A stretch of DNA of 64,000 nucleotides. It comes from Larus michahellis. Taxonomy: Eukaryota > Chordata > Aves > Charadriiformes > Laridae. The stretch lies in NCBI RefSeq assembly GCF_964199755.1, contig NC_133897.1, positions 132,870,125 through 132,934,124 of the forward strand, given 5' to 3'. The stretch's first letter is position 1, and each line of letters opens with the position of its first letter. This document shows positions 1 through 13,471 of this stretch, piece by piece. The translations under genes were made by a program, and so were the position numbers. Under the pieces are notes generated by a model. The model made no database searches. It saw only the letters and a program-made list of their open reading frames with translations, and was not told the origin of the DNA.

Positions 1-560
1 GGCAAAGCTCAAGTAGTCACTAATAGATTAAATATGATCCCAGGGAGGTATGAAGGTAAAATACCAATTGGATCTGATGGTATTTAACCATATTCTATAG
101 CCGTGTGAAAGGAGAAAAATCATTAAGACTCAAAAAAAAAACAACGGATGGACTCTAAAGGCTTATGATAATTTGTCAACATGGCCTGTTGTTTGTAGCA
201 ATGTCTTAAGGCAAGTAGGGATTTAGAGGACGGAGCCTAAAGGGAATAGTAGCTTCATCCAGCTTCAGCAATGGCATAGGGTAGGGCATGGAACAGTTAT
301 TGACAGAAAGAACAGGTTCAGATACCAGAGCACAAAAATGCTCAAGCCTTCATAAGGGCCACATGAAGAAGGCTGCTAAAATCAAGGAGAAACTTACATT
401 TGATTGACAGGTAGAGAGAACTAACAGAAAAAGTCAAAGGAAAGTATTTTGGAGCAGGAAGCAACAGGCAAAGTAATAGTTACTGCTAACTTCTGGCTAC
501 CTTACAACAGCTGAAGGAGAGCTCCAAGGCCAGAGAAGTTACAGCAGCAACGTACAGATG
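1..560. other. Gene-free stretch, purine-rich
   Basis: No reading frame of note and no recognisable repeat end. The plus strand is rich in A and G, with an A-run near 133-142. The texture could be a very old decayed mobile element, but I could not match any known motif to it. Confidence 0.5.
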
Positions 561-561
561 C

Positions 562-619
562 CTATATATGCACACATGCACAATGCACACGTACACACGC
601 ACATACATGTGCCGACACA
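562..619. repeat. Imperfect CA/TG microsatellite
   Basis: About 58 bp of alternating purine-pyrimidine sequence, mostly CA steps mixed with TA and CG steps (GCACACATGCACAATGCACA and onward). The interruptions suggest an old dinucleotide repeat that has decayed and is probably length-stable. Confidence 0.8.
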
Positions 620-3600
620 TTGCTTTTTTTCCTTATTGTCCCCTCTGGTAATTTCAATAATGTTGCAGGCCTAATAATGAAAAGCCTCCTGTTACAAAGT
701 CTGGAAATTTGGCCATCTGTAGTTGATTTCCACTAGATGATATTTCTGCAGAAGAATGACAAGGTGAAGCTATAAAATCAGTTAATCTTATTTGTAAATT
801 CTGCTGTGTCATATCTGTAATCTGCAAAATTGACCCAGAAGAGCTTTACAATGAAGTAATAGATCATTTTCCCATCATAAATTAGTGCAAACTCACCCAA
901 CGCCAAACATATTTCAAACTTTGTTTCATTCTTATAAAGAATTTTGTCTTTCGTTATGTTATAGCTACGTACCCTAAGCACACTTGGAAAAATCAGATTC
1001 AATATTTCCACCAGCCTTTTTCCCTGTCAAATGCTCCATAATTACAGCTAAAAGTTAGAAATAAATAGAACTCTTTTGAATCCCCTGAACCCATTTTGTG
1101 GCAGGGAGGAAGGGAAACCAAGTTGAAGAGCAATGTCTTGACCAGCAGGCTGGGGAGGCTTTCACAGACTGTGCCCTCTGTTAGGAATGGAATAAGTAGG
1201 CATCATAAAATACGGTCTTAAACTTGTGTCCAGCACACAATGTGCTCTGTCATATTCAGCAGACTGCCCACAGCATATAAGTAAATTCTTCAGATTTAGT
1301 AATAAATAGTTACATTTTTGACTAGCTCCTCTGAAGAAAAATGGCATTCCAAAAAATAACCGAGCAGCGCTTTGTATTTGATGACCTTGCTTATAGGCTC
1401 TTTTAGCACCACATAAATCCAGCAATTGCATAGGATTATTTGGCAGCATGAGTGCTAGAAATGGCCAGGCTGGTACTGAAAAATAAAGTCTTAAGAAAGG
1501 CTTTATAATATTTATGGAAGGAAAGGCTGACACCAGCAGAGAACTCTACGTGTCCTTTGACTAGTAGGAGAGGACAAAGTGTGTCAAGATGTTTAGCATC
1601 TTTCCCACCAGCCTTGGAAGAGGACCGGCGAGTCTGTTTCATTCAGTCATTCCTCAGCTCCTCCTTGTGCCCAGCCCTACGGTCTCCGATGACATAATTG
1701 AAATCCAAGAAGAGTCAACTGCTGGGGACATTGACTTGGGGGTAGTTTACACTCCCTTAAATAGAGATTGAGGGCATGGACTCAGAGTTCATTGAAATGA
1801 AAACGGAAAACTCTGCAGCTCTTAACATTTTTTTCAAGCACATTTTTTCCAGAGTTGGGAGAAGCGAGAGGGTTTTAAAAGCAATGTGGCCTTCTGCCAA
1901 CATCAGAGACGTGTTTTAGAGTCACAGGACGACCTGGTATGATACTGGGAAGTATTCAGTGAAGCTCACAGGACTGCACTACAGCAGGTGCTGTGGTTGG
2001 GACCAGGCGTGACAGACAAGAGGCTTTGCACATGTAAGTCAAATCGGAATTGGAGATTGACTGTTATTCATCAGCAGCCTATCAATGTTAAGGTGAAAAA
2101 AATAATAATAATCATATGAGCTATTTTCACCCAACAGTGTGGGATGTCCTCTGGAGTGTTTTTGGAACAGGTTAAAATTCATATAAAACTGTCACAACTA
2201 TCTGATTAACTTCTAGCCAAAATCTTCCACATAAAAAATTAAAGATGAAAGTATATACATCTTCAGAAGGGAAGAGCTTCAGAGACCAAGGGCACATGCT
2301 TTGCACACATGCATGATACTTTATTATGCTTTGATCAGCATTATATTATGTTTATTGGAAAAATCATATAAATATGTCTGAAAGGCTTTTAAAAGATGTT
2401 TGTCCTTTAGCTTTAGAAAGTGAGGATGGTTTAGAACTGTTCTGATGCAACGGGAAAGATTAGAAAGTCTAGGGGTGGCTTGGATGTTTTCAAACGGGTG
2501 CCTTTTTAACCATGCCAAACACTTTACAAAGTCTTGCTGAGATCACACTTTCACAATGGGGATGATGGTTCACATTGGATATATTTTAAACTTTTCTAGC
2601 TTTTTTCTGCATCCCCTCCACAAAATTAAGGGGTCCAGTGAAGTATAGCAGCATTAGAATGATGTAGGTGGAAAATCAAGCTCCTAGCTGTGTAAGGGTG
2701 ACACTGATAGTTAAGGCAATGTCATGCATCGATATTGTGCTAATGACTATGTGTGAGTTGTGTACGTGAATAACTGTGCTTCAGAAAGGTTTAGCTTACT
2801 CAGGGACAATAATCCCTCCAAAGTCCTATAAGTCAGGAAATAGCTGTAGCTCAGTTTCCCTCCCAAGGTATCAGAGGAAAACCATGTCTGGGGGAGCTGG
2901 GGAAAGAGAATATTTCTTTGTTTTACAGCCAGTGTTTGCTGAAGTATATTGGTCCCCAGTATGGGGAAATTTTTCTGTCTTATTTTTGGACAGCATTAAT
3001 TTATTTTGCTGTTATAAAAGTCCAACCCTCGTGTAAAAGATATTGCTTGGTACTTATAGCAACAGCTCTACCAATAAGCCTGTTACAGGCAAAAGTTTTC
3101 ACTGAGAGAGTGACTATTGTAACTTTGATCTCCACTGGAGACTCTGCAAACAAACTCCTCAGGTTTCAAATTTACTGGCAGTCTGGCACATCACTGCCAT
3201 AAACACTAGGACAAAGAGAAAAGATTTTTTATACGTCTGCATATAGAAGGATATTAATTATAAATAATGAGTTGAGACTGCCTGCAGAGCAGCTGTGGTT
3301 CTTTTAATGAATATTGTCTTCCAATGGCTGAAATAAAATGTCAAGACTGGTGGAGATTTGCAATTGGAAAAGCTATATAAGCTATTTATAAAAACAAATC
3401 AACTGTAAAAACACATTTGCTAAATGTTTCTGGCTTCTATAGTGCAGCTGTACACTGAATTTCTTAGTAAAACATCTATCCTCATCACTGGTATGACCTC
3501 CCAGAAGTAATGTATGTGCAGTTTACTTGGTGAAGATTCGAGTTGATTAGAGTTCTCTTCTGAAGCTGGAGAATGCCTTTGTATTTTCTATAAAGCTAAA

Positions 3601-3880
3601 CCCAACAATATTAGCCACGCTGATGATTTTGAAGAGATGCATTAGGGGGTGGTAGGGCTTGTACTTTACCGAAGGGTTTTCCCAAAGGTGATATGAAGGT
3701 GATGAGGACAAAAGAGCTTTACAAAACAAACCTGTTTTAATGATTCAAAATTTCACTTAGACTAAACTCACATGAAATCACGTCATTTCAGTCAAGTTAT
3801 CATATTTCTGCAAAATTTCAGCAAGATCCACCATGGTGCCTTAGAAATAAAAGGGCGAACAATATGACAGCGTGACTGTC
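620..3880. other. Gene-free AT-rich DNA
   Basis: No supported gene. The longest open frame is about 123 codons (1162-1533, minus), overlaps others on both strands and resembles no protein I know. A short AAT repeat lies at 2097-2113. At 2476-2500 one frame reads GLDVFKR, faintly like a CR1 C-terminus, but the surroundings do not support it. Confidence 0.6.
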
Positions 3881-4560
3881 CCACACTGCAGGTGTGCAGG
3901 TGGTGGGCAGGACGTGGGTGGGAAATGGCTGCTCTGGCCAGGGCGGCAGCCAAGGGAGACCACGGCCCTGTGAAACCTTTCCGTAACCTGCCGGGGGACG
4001 AGCAAAGGCTTCCCTGGCCTGGCATCACTGCTTTGGGAGAACCTTCTCCTTGTTTTGGTCTTCCTCAGCAGGCCCCAGCTGGTGTCTTCACCTGCCCACC
4101 AGGATGTGGGATGCTAGGGGTGCCACGATGTACCCTCCACTTGGCCCTGCCTCCACCAGGGACAAGGGGGAGCCCCAGGGGGGGGTCACGGCTCGCAGCG
4201 GAGGAGCAGAAAGTCCCATGGAGAGTGAGAGATTCCCATGGAGAATGAGATTGCTCCAGCAGAAGTTTGTGCTCTCGGAGCTTGGTGGTTGGGGTTGCAC
4301 TTCAGCTCCACTGCCACCACTGGCCCCACTGCAATCATCCCCCCGGCTCCCCGTCACTCTCCCCGGTCCGGCTCCTGCATCCCTGCCCTGCATCCCCGAT
4401 GCAAAGTGGGTCTGCCAGCTCCTTCCTCAGCATCCTCCGCGGTTTTGGGGAAGGTCAGCGGGATGCATCCCTCTGCCACGGCATCCACAGCAGCAGCGGT
4501 CCTCCTGGGGACTTCATGTACTTGGGAACAGAATTGGGCCTGTTCCAGCATGCAGTTATT
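3880..4560. other. GC-rich, CpG-enriched island
   Basis: The base composition jumps here from AT-rich surroundings to GC-rich sequence with roughly twenty CpG sites in about 650 bp, for example near 4190-4200, 4340-4370 and 4436-4441. Long open frames appear on both strands in several phases, as expected when stop codons are rare in GC-rich DNA. None resembles a known protein. It could be a weak CpG island, a transcribed non-coding exon or a local GC-rich relic. I see no TATA box or convincing splice pair that would decide. Confidence 0.5.
4214..4253 (+). repeat. 20-bp tandem duplication (two copies)
   Basis: Two adjacent 20-bp units each begin TCCCATGGAGA and continue with a GTGAGA-like or ATGAGA-like tail. 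The copies differ at a few positions. It looks like a small replication-slippage duplication inside the GC-rich island. Confidence 0.75.
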
Positions 4561-4569
4561 ATGCGTTTC

Positions 4570-4855
4570 TTAAGGAAATTCCCAGGCAAAACCTATAAAC
4601 AAACAAGCAAAAAAAAAAACCCCAAGGATGTTAGCTTGTCCTTATTAATTGCCCAACTGAAAATGAACTTAAAGTAATGCTTATTATGGGGATGAGCTTA
4701 AAATAACGCTTAAAAGAGACAGGATGGGAAGGAGAGGGAGCACTGAGGGAGTTTTAAAGAATTGGATGCATTCGTCTTCATTGTGGAGAAAATTAAATGT
4801 TTCTGCTTTTTTTTTTTTCTTTTGGTTGGTTTGTTTATTTGTTCTTTTCCCAGTA
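4570..4855. repeat. A-rich and T-rich low-complexity tracts
   Basis: A run of A residues at about 4610-4619 is followed by a T-rich tract at 4807-4850 with TTGGTTTGTTT-like interruptions. No transposon end is recognisable beside either tract. Confidence 0.6.
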
Positions 4856-5592
4856 AGTCACCACCAGATATTACATGAAGTTAGCCACAGCTCAGCACTC
4901 TGTTTGGTGGAAAATATTTTTGCTTCGGAGCCGATAAAAAATTAGGAGTGCAGTAAACATTTTAAACTTAGAACTCCAACAGATACAGTAAATCACATGT
5001 TGTCTGCGTGTCGGCGCAGGAATCCCTGGAGCTGCAGCAAGTTCCATCCCCACAGCAAGTTCACCTTGGGACAGTTCCCCAGGGCGACTGTGGCTTTTGT
5101 AAGGTGCCTTTTATGGTTCATTGTATTTTCCCCATGAGACACAGATTGCAGTACTGGCTGACAGGTAAAGCTGGCCGGATTTTAAGCACCTGAGTTGTGC
5201 CAAACGTAGGAGGTGAGTAAAAGTAAGGTCCCTGGCTGAGTTCCTTGAAGGTCAATGGAAACAACAGACAAATCCAAGTGTGACTCTTTCCTTCCAGATC
5301 TAGTTCTGCAGGTGGCTCGCTCTCTCTGATGTTTATACGGTGAACCACCACCCTAACACAGGCACCGCAGTTTGATGTCCTCACTCAGGTGACACCTACC
5401 CTGGCTTTTGTGACTCAGTGTTCACTACGGACGGTGGTTACTGCTGGTGCACTGAGTATCTCCTGGTCTGACAGCTGTCAGCCAGAGGACACCAGTCAGC
5501 AGGAGAGACCTGTAGCTGTCTCATTTCTAGATGGTAAATAGGATTAAAAAGAAGTTGAAAACCCCCATTCCTGTCTTTTTATTGTTTGGTTC

Positions 5593-5627
5593 TTTTTGTT
5601 TTGTTTGTTTGTTTGTTTGCTTTTGTT
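5593..5627. repeat. (TTTG)n microsatellite
   Basis: A T-rich tract whose core is four uninterrupted GTTT units, flanked by TTTTTG variants. It is a simple sequence repeat with no coding potential. Confidence 0.85.
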
Positions 5628-6599
5628 ACTTCTCAGCTGAGTTCATAAACTCAGTTACTGTAACTATTTCAGAAATATTACCTAGTTAGTGGTGGGATGG
5701 GAGGTGGCCCGCAGTCTGTATGGGAGGGATGTGGTCTCCTTTAAGATGTGATCCACAAAATGGAAAAGTTTGTGTAAAGGGAGTTGTCTCTGTTCTGCGC
5801 TTTTTTGAACAGGTGCCCACATTACAAACACCGCCACAATTGGCAGTATTAGCAGAGAGGTTAATAAATTGGCTGATCCCAGCTATTCTTTCCAAATATC
5901 CTTGTACTTTGAAATGTAACAGTCCTGCTCAGTGAGAACAGCTCAATAAGATGCACTCCTGCCTGCACTGTCACCTCTTCTGCGTGTAAGAGAGTTTTAG
6001 TATTTGCTTCATTTTCTATATTAGAAGCCTTTATGTAGGTTAAAAGATTTCTTCATCCTTAAACTCCTTTCATATCTTTTTGCATTTTGGCTCATATTAA
6101 TTAAGACATAGAGGGGCACCTCATCACCCAGTTTTACATGACCTTTCCAAGTTTGCCCATAAACTAAGATTGAGTCACACCACGGGGATGGGGGAAGAGG
6201 GAACAGTTCTGCGACAAAGCCAATTTAATACAGCCATATCTGTGTAAAGCAGAGGCTGGCAGGAGTAAGCGCCTCAGAGTCTAAGCTTGTTAATTAATTA
6301 AGTTATTAGCGAAGTTTTCAAGTAGGCTGTGCACTAAGGAAATGAAATGGCTGTGAAAGAATAGCAGGAGAGCGATCTTGTTTCTTTCCACAATTCAAAG
6401 AAATTACAGGCTCCTTTCACTGATGTTCGCACACAGTGAAACTGGAAGTTTCATCCCAGTTTGCTTTCAGTGCGGAAAGCATTAATTCTGACCTAGAATT
6501 GCTGTCTTCAATAATTTGAGCATAATATTTGCACTTTTTTTAAAAAATTAGCTACTATTTAAATGCATATAAACATACTGGTTTAAGCGTACTATTCAG

Positions 6600-6622
6600 T
6601 AGAACCCCGAGTGGGGGTTCTA
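6600..6622. repeat. Perfect 9-bp inverted repeat with 5-base loop
   Basis: TAGAACCCC is separated by GAGTG from its exact reverse complement GGGGTTCTA. The stem stands out because it is GC-rich in AT-rich surroundings. It is too short for a known RNA gene and may be coincidental. Confidence 0.6.
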
Positions 6623-9600
6623 ACTTTTGCGGATAGCTGATCACAAATATGATAGTATTTTCTGTTCATTCTGAGTGCATCCACTGCTAGTGGAACATCT
6701 TTTTACACGCTAATAGCTAGTGCTAGGGCCATATGTATCTAATGTAGTATTGCTTTCCTTGCTTGCTTGCCAGAGACAGACATGTCAGAACTGTGAAGGC
6801 CATTTTTCTTCACATTTTCCTTGCCCTAACTAAATTCTGCTCCACTTGTTCTAAGTCCACACTTATTGGTACACATGTTGCTGAGACACATGGGATTCAG
6901 TGATGCTTTTGGGGTTGATGACATCCTCCTCTATACTTTTTTCTGTGTGCGGTGTCACACAGACAACACTGCAGCTAGAAAGAGATAAGCATGGGGAATG
7001 TAAAAGCTGCTGGCTCAAAACCACTGGTATGATATTATCTATGGAGAAATGAACTGTCAGGAATTTGCCAGGTGCTGGTTCTAGCACCCATTGTAGGTAT
7101 CAGCTTTCCTGCTCCTTAAGGTGGTGTCCAGATTTGTGTTGGACTTTCAGATTCAGTAATAATAGTAACAATGATAGATGTCTCTCCTGTTCTTCTAAAG
7201 GCCAGGCACCACTGCCATTTTCTAGATGGAGACGTATTGCTCTTCAGGTTGAATTATTGCAACTCATTTTGTCACATTTATGGAAGGTAGAGCCAAAATA
7301 ATTAATTACAGAAGAGAAAGTTAATACAAATGAGCTTAGGGTGACCACTCCCATGGCAGTACTTTGAAGGTTTTCCTTTCTGTTGTTCCTTAAGCAATAT
7401 TTCTTCTGCTTATACTGCATGGGAAATATCTCACTGTCTTAAGTGAATTTTAGTTTGCACTTTTTAGGACAATTCGAATAAAATATGTTTCCACTAATTT
7501 TTTAAAAAACACACATTTAAGAATATTTTAGCTCTGATTTTCTTATTATAGAGCATAACATGTACAAGTATACATATTACAGCTCCGTGGTAAATGGAGA
7601 CAGGATATTAGACACGAACACGGAGGTCACACAGCACTGGAAAGAACTGGCAAACGCATCTCTAGCCAGAGGAAGGAACCAGCTGATACTGGAAACAACT
7701 GCTGAAATCGGTATCTATCTCTACGCATTTCAGGCATGAGTAGCATTCAGAGTCATGTGAAAGCAGTTGATGTGATACTTTGGAGAAGAGGGGATCAAGG
7801 ACAAATTAAGGACACTTCAGAGAATTTACTGTAACAACTTTGTTTTCTTTTTTTTTTTTCCTAAAAAGATCTGTCAGTTAAACTTAGATCACAATAAATC
7901 CAAAAATATCTTTGACAGAGTCAGAAGAGATTGGATGAGCTATGCTTCCAAAATACAGGTCTGGAGGCTACTAGATGCCAAGCAGGGAAACAAGAAAACG
8001 TAAAATTATATGACTGCAGCAAAGGTGCCAACACACCTAGGGAGGTCATAATTTAGCTGTCTGGATTCCAAGAATACACATTTGAGTAGCACATGGTTTC
8101 TTGTTTCAAGACAGGCATCAAAGTAGCAGTTCTGATATATTAGCAGACAGGCAGACTGAGGATGTCAGTAAATGCAGCAGTCTTTCATGAGATGCATTTC
8201 TCCGATGTGGCACGTTGATTAATATGCTAATTAAAAGTGAATGTACAGAGCAACAGGGATCGTGGTCTTGTCTACCCCACAGCTCCGCCATCGCTGGAGC
8301 TGGCAGAGCACCCTGCAGCACATACTGTTCAAACTGACAGAAGGAGTTTTTCTGGCATAGTTACACCACCTCCCTAAGTGATGTAAGTTGAGCCAATATA
8401 AGCTCTCCCCTTCTGGCAAAGCTGCGCCCGCACCAGGCGTTCTGCAAACATAGCAATATCTGCTGGGGACGTGAATATTTCACACCGGGAACTGACATAG
8501 CTATGTTGGCAAAACATTATAATTTACAACAGGCCTAGAAAAAAATGCATTTATCACCCCATCCTCAGCCATTTGTAAAGCATTAGAGTCCTAAATACTT
8601 AACTTTCTGATAATGCTTATACTTCACAGACAGAGATTCTGATTTCAGGGAGAAGGTTACCGTGTTACATTCACTAAAAATGCGGCACTGCCTAATTCTT
8701 GACGATTTCTATGACTAAGGTGTCTAGTAGCTTTGCTGATAGCATCTAGAGTATTTATAAAAGATGTAAATAACCAAATACAGTTTGCCTGCTCTACAGA
8801 AGCGTAACACTTCAAGTGACTGACTGCACCTTCTGTTGGACTGGAATCTGGCTCTCCCATCCTCAGTCGGGCTCAGCTGGAAGGACGGCGAGTACAGCCA
8901 TGGTTCCTGGGACCGCCCAACCTAACTGCGTGTGAACCCTCCTGTTCAGAGTTACAGTCAACACCTGTAGCGAACCAAAAATGGGATTTTTTTGAGAAGA
9001 AAGTATTTTTACTTTACGTAATCTTATCACAGTAAGTGATGTAGCAAATCGTTTTTGCAACACAACCATGGTGATATTTGTGCAAAGCCCAGGTAGACCT
9101 GGTTTGATCGGGCACCTTCAGTCTGGAAAAAGTTCAACCTGTCTCCTTGCAGTCTGTAGTTCTCTTATCACCAGTTCCCGATTTCCATAGAACGTCAGGA
9201 GCAGGGAGGCAAATGTGAATGTTTGTATTTGCATTTCCCCTTCTGCAGCATCAAAGGTTACCACCAACTTGCTGGGGGTTACCCTCTCTCCCGCCAGCTA
9301 GAGGTGATGTGGCTGGGAGGGTTGTCTCGCCCGTGTCAGCCAGAAAGAGATGGGTAAGCAATAATTCACTGTTTAAACAGGCTTTAACTAAGCTGGCTCA
9401 TTTTAAGCAGCAATTCTAGCAACAGCTCAGCCAGAAAATCAGGAGTGGGAGGGTGTGTGTAACCTCTAGGAAGAGGGTGGTGACAAGTAGCTGGCTGAGG
9501 GCTGCATATGGAAACCACTTCTAGTGGCACAGCAGCAGCCAGAGAAGAAAGTATGACTATACGGACGGTTAATACTGCTGGCGGCTTGCTACTGGCTTTA

Positions 9601-9804
9601 TCTGGATGGAAATCCTCTAGATCCCTCACTTGAAAACTGCCTACAACTCTAACAACAGGGCAGGGGGTGGAATTTCTAATATTCATGGGATATCTCATAT
9701 CTTTCACACGAAAAAGAGAAGGCAAGAAACTTTCTTAATCAAAAGTAAGGGCAGATGTGGGCAGGGTATCAAAAAGCATCTCTGCCAGCGAAACCCATTA
9801 GCCT

Positions 9805-9955
9805 TGAAGTAATCTCCTAAGGGAACCGAAGACGTTCCCATCACTTGGGATATTTAAAACTAGGTTAGACAAAACACTAGGAAGTGTACAATGTGGGACA
9901 ATCCAGAATCAGCAGGGAGAGGGATTAAATAGTCTTAATAAGCCTTTAACATAGA
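9805..9955 (+). mobile_element. Ancient CR1-type LINE fragment (3' end of ORF2)
   Basis: Reading from 9808, one frame stays open for 48 codons to a TAG at 9952-9954 and contains PSLGIFKTRLDKTLG, the hallmark C-terminal motif of CR1 reverse-transcriptase polyproteins. NLLREP precedes it, where CR1 usually has NLPRE. After it comes a Q/G/N-rich tail ending in NKPL, as in older CR1/L3-like elements. The conserved tryptophan just upstream appears as TGA (9805-9807), so the copy is dead. There is no ATG, so a start-codon-based gene search would miss it. It is far more diverged than the two CR1 copies further along and lies in the opposite orientation. The assignment rests on recalled family motifs, not an alignment. 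Confidence 0.75.
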
Positions 9956-12222
9956 TGCTGTGATTTCAGTGCCAAGAATTCACATGTCCCCCTTCTCTCT
10001 CTCCTCCCTGTGGCTGCCATAATGTGAGATAATGAAATCACTGTAAATGTGGGCAATTAACTGTTCTAATAGAATTTAATAATGTAATGGTCATACATTA
10101 TTCTTCCTCTTAGTCTCAACTAAGACTCCCCTACAGTGGATTTAAGTTGATTTTTAGCAGAACTATTACAGTCTTGCGGTACAGAGATTTAGTAAGGTTA
10201 CTTTGTGCTTCTATCCGTTGGCTTGGGTTTCAGACAGTGATTTTGTTTTTAGCTTAGCGTGTCTTTTCACACACACCCTAAATTTCAAAATTCCTAAGTT
10301 GTGTATCTAAAACTTCCAGCTTTTCCTCCTGTGTTTAATCACTCTTTATTATTATCCCATACCCTTCTAAATCTGTAGTCTTTTAGGAGTGTAGAACAGA
10401 CAAGGGGTTCATTTCAGTAAGATAAATAGGTAAAAGATGTACTTTGTAGCATAGAGATGAGTTAGTATTTATATCTCTGTTCTGTAAATGTTAGGTCACT
10501 GCTGAAGTATTCAGATCAACAATGTATTGTTTATAAACATTGTCTGAGAAGAATTTATTGTTTCACAAATACCGCTGTTTGCTGTGCTCTCTGATAATTT
10601 TTCACATTTTCATGGTGTGTCAATTTGATAGTGTGTCCTTAGGTCCAGACAACTGCTTGAATCATGTTCACACTGGAACAGGGTGTACTTTGTTTAGTTT
10701 CACTGGGGGAAAAGCCACTGCACTGCGGTTTAGAGGTCCTACCAGTACAGATAACTCAGTGAAACCATGCTTCATGGTGCAAGTAAAAATGACATACAGT
10801 GACTTGCAGTTGACACAACCTTTGAAATCCTTTCAGTTTATGCTCTGATGGAATTCCTGTGAAGAATTACTTTCTATCTGTATTTCCAAAAAGCCGAAGC
10901 CACAATGCAAAAGAAAGAGGCTTCAATAACATGCTTCATTCTGTGGCTTCTTTGTGTAATTTTGCGTGATAAGTATTGTGCCTGTAAATCACTGCTAGTC
11001 AATTTTGGTCTTTTGAGTATTTAACGAATTCTTTAAGTAACACATGACATTCAACTTGGTGTAAGGCTATCCGCAGATAGCTGGGAATTCATAGCTAAAG
11101 TAAGAATCCTATACAGAAAAATGATGTTTTGTAACAAAGAGGTATTTACCATTCTGTGGAGTTACAGCTGCTAACGTGAATTATAGATGTAGGAGTGGGG
11201 AAGGAATATAGTGATTGAAAAGTGAAGTGGGCTCCATTTTCTTTTTCACTCCCAAGTGGTGCTTACAGAGACAGATTCTGTTCTGTACCGTCATTTTCAG
11301 TGGGACTGAGCAGATGGCTACCTGCAAAACCTTTAAATGGTACACACATAAATCTAGAAGAAGCCCTCACCATAATTCTATGATCCAGATTGAATTTTCA
11401 GTATGTAACATTGTTAGAAAGAAAGCTCTGTTCTTGGTAATTGATTTTTTTAATGTCTTGAGAATTAATTTTCACCGGGAAAGTTTATGGCAGCATTTTT
11501 ACAAATGAAGTAAACAACTATATTATACTGTGAGAGCTGGATCCTGACATACCTATCCATTTTAAGAGAAGTCATTCTTCTCAAACATCTTCAATTTTAA
11601 CCTAACTTTTTGGATGACAAAGCATTGCTGAGAGTTTGTGAGAAACTTATTTTATATAACGTGCCAATATTTTATTATTATTGATCTGACATACAAATAA
11701 AGGTCAGTGAATTTTGAACAAGGATGAATTTAGCCTTTAAACTGCATCTATAACAATATGATTACCAGCGTATTTTTCCCTTGCACCTTAAAACCCAGTA
11801 TAAGTTAATATATTGGCATGTATAGTTGTTTTTAACTTTCTGCATCCTATTCTCTTGAAAAAGAGAAAAGAGAACACATGGCTTACAGTTTTGCTAGTAA
11901 ATTTAAAAGTGCCAGCAAATGCTCTCTGGCACTGAAAAGGCTGGCATGGAGCATCCCGCATCTACCCGATTACATTGTTTTCTGAACAGTGACCACCTGC
12001 AAACTGCCTGTCTCCACACTGTGCCAGCTCCCAGACTCTGCCCAACAACTGCTGGGAGAATTCAAGCTGGCCCAGGCTTAAAGCACTGCCATTTAAAGGT
12101 GTAAATTTGTGCATAACACTGTATGCCATTTTTCCCATGTTCAAAATGAGTTACGAGCTAGCACCAAGTCTTTAGAATTTGCTTTGATACATGGGATGGG
12201 AGATCGCAGATAACATCTCAAG

Positions 12223-12252
12223 CTCTTTTTTTCTTTTTCTTTTTTTGTTCTC
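12223..12252. repeat. Polypyrimidine (CT-rich) tract
   Basis: About 30 bases of T with scattered C, ending GTTCTC. It is low-complexity DNA with no AG acceptor immediately downstream on the plus strand that would suggest an exon. Confidence 0.65.
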
Positions 12253-13471
12253 TTGGTATTTCAAAAAAACTCCTAAAGATAAAAAAATAAGCCAGACCAC
12301 ACAGGTGTTCCTTTGCAACATGCTCAATGTATAAGAACAATTACAAAAAGACATGCAGTGATAACCTGTACCCTACTCCTGTATAGGTAAGTGACAACAC
12401 TGCAAATGAGTTGATAGAAGGATAGTATTTTTTTAACGTAAATGGGCTGTTCTGTTTCTGTTTAGGTTCTCAGACATGGAAGCAGAGGATTTTCTACTTG
12501 TCTTAGTAAAATGGAAGCTGTCTTTGCCGCAATAAAGTGCTTGCTAGAGATTATACATCAATGCTCAACACCAAATGGAGTTATCCATTCTCTCCTCTGA
12601 TTTTATTGAACTTAAGAAAGGTTGACATTTGAGAAAATACTTTATGTCTCAGTGATATTTGTTTGTCTTAAGACCCCCTGTCACCCTTGGCACCACTGCA
12701 GTGATTCAAGGACTACCTGAAGATTTTGCTGTATCTAGAAATCCCTCCTCCTGGAGAGGGATGCTCCTACCCATAGCCCTTTCTCACACCTACAGCACAC
12801 ACCTCTGGAAACAGCCCGCAGTAATATTACTGTTACTGTCGTGCCATTGCAATGGTGTAGTAATTTACTTAGAAGACAGATGCTTTTTGTGGTGCAAGTC
12901 AGGATCGTGCCTTTGGAAAAGCTCTCTTCGTGTTTAAAAGTGTGGCGAAATGAACTTTAATGGTTTTCTAAATAGCTTACTGATTCCTACTTTAAATTAA
13001 ATGTAGTTTAGATTTAACTATTTGATATTATTGTAGATGTGATAATGAAGGATTTCTAGCTTGAAATAGTGCTGTCTATGCTAGAATTTCTCCTGAGTCT
13101 TAATATAAAAAATAAGACAAGAGCAGGCACAGCTTGCCTGTCTTCTGGAGAAGTGCCCTAGCGCTGGCATAGCTGTGTGAATCCTTGGGAACTGCCATGA
13201 GTTCAGGTGGCTCCAGGGTACGATGAAGAACCTGTCCAGGCACATATTTATTTCAGTTGGATGGTTTTGCTTACAAAGTTGGGATCACAAAATATCCATC
13301 TGGAAAGCATACTGAAAGCTGAAGGAAGCATAAACAGTGTTCCTGATGATTCTGGGAGAAACCGTCTAAGGAAATTTGGTAAGAATCCAACTCACGTTTG
13401 TATTTCTTTAACCCCTTTTCTTTAAAATGCTGACTGGTAGAGTAAGCCAGAAAAAAATCAGCTGGGGTGTC

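Larger units (their letters stand above)
4860..9800. other. Gene-free DNA with scattered simple repeats
   Basis: No supported gene. Open frames do not exceed about 113 codons (9384-9725, minus) and overlap one another. Visible landmarks are a TTTG repeat (5593-5627), a 12-bp palindrome TTAATTAATTAA (6290-6301), a GC hairpin (6600-6622), a CTTG triplet repeat near 6760-6772 and a T-run at 7844-7862. Confidence 0.6.

Noticed and set aside
1-560. Endogenous retrovirus or LTR remnant
   Set aside because: Purine-rich texture only. No LTR ends, primer-binding site, polypurine tract with TG/CA boundary or protein motif could be identified.
2476-2500. Possible CR1 tail (frame reading GLDVFKR)
   Set aside because: Only seven residues agree, a stop follows soon after, and neither the upstream nor the downstream CR1 signature is present.
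4050-4598. 182-codon plus-strand frame and its overlapping neighbours
   Set aside because: The GC-rich island has few stop codons in any phase, so long frames appear on both strands at once. None looks like a protein.
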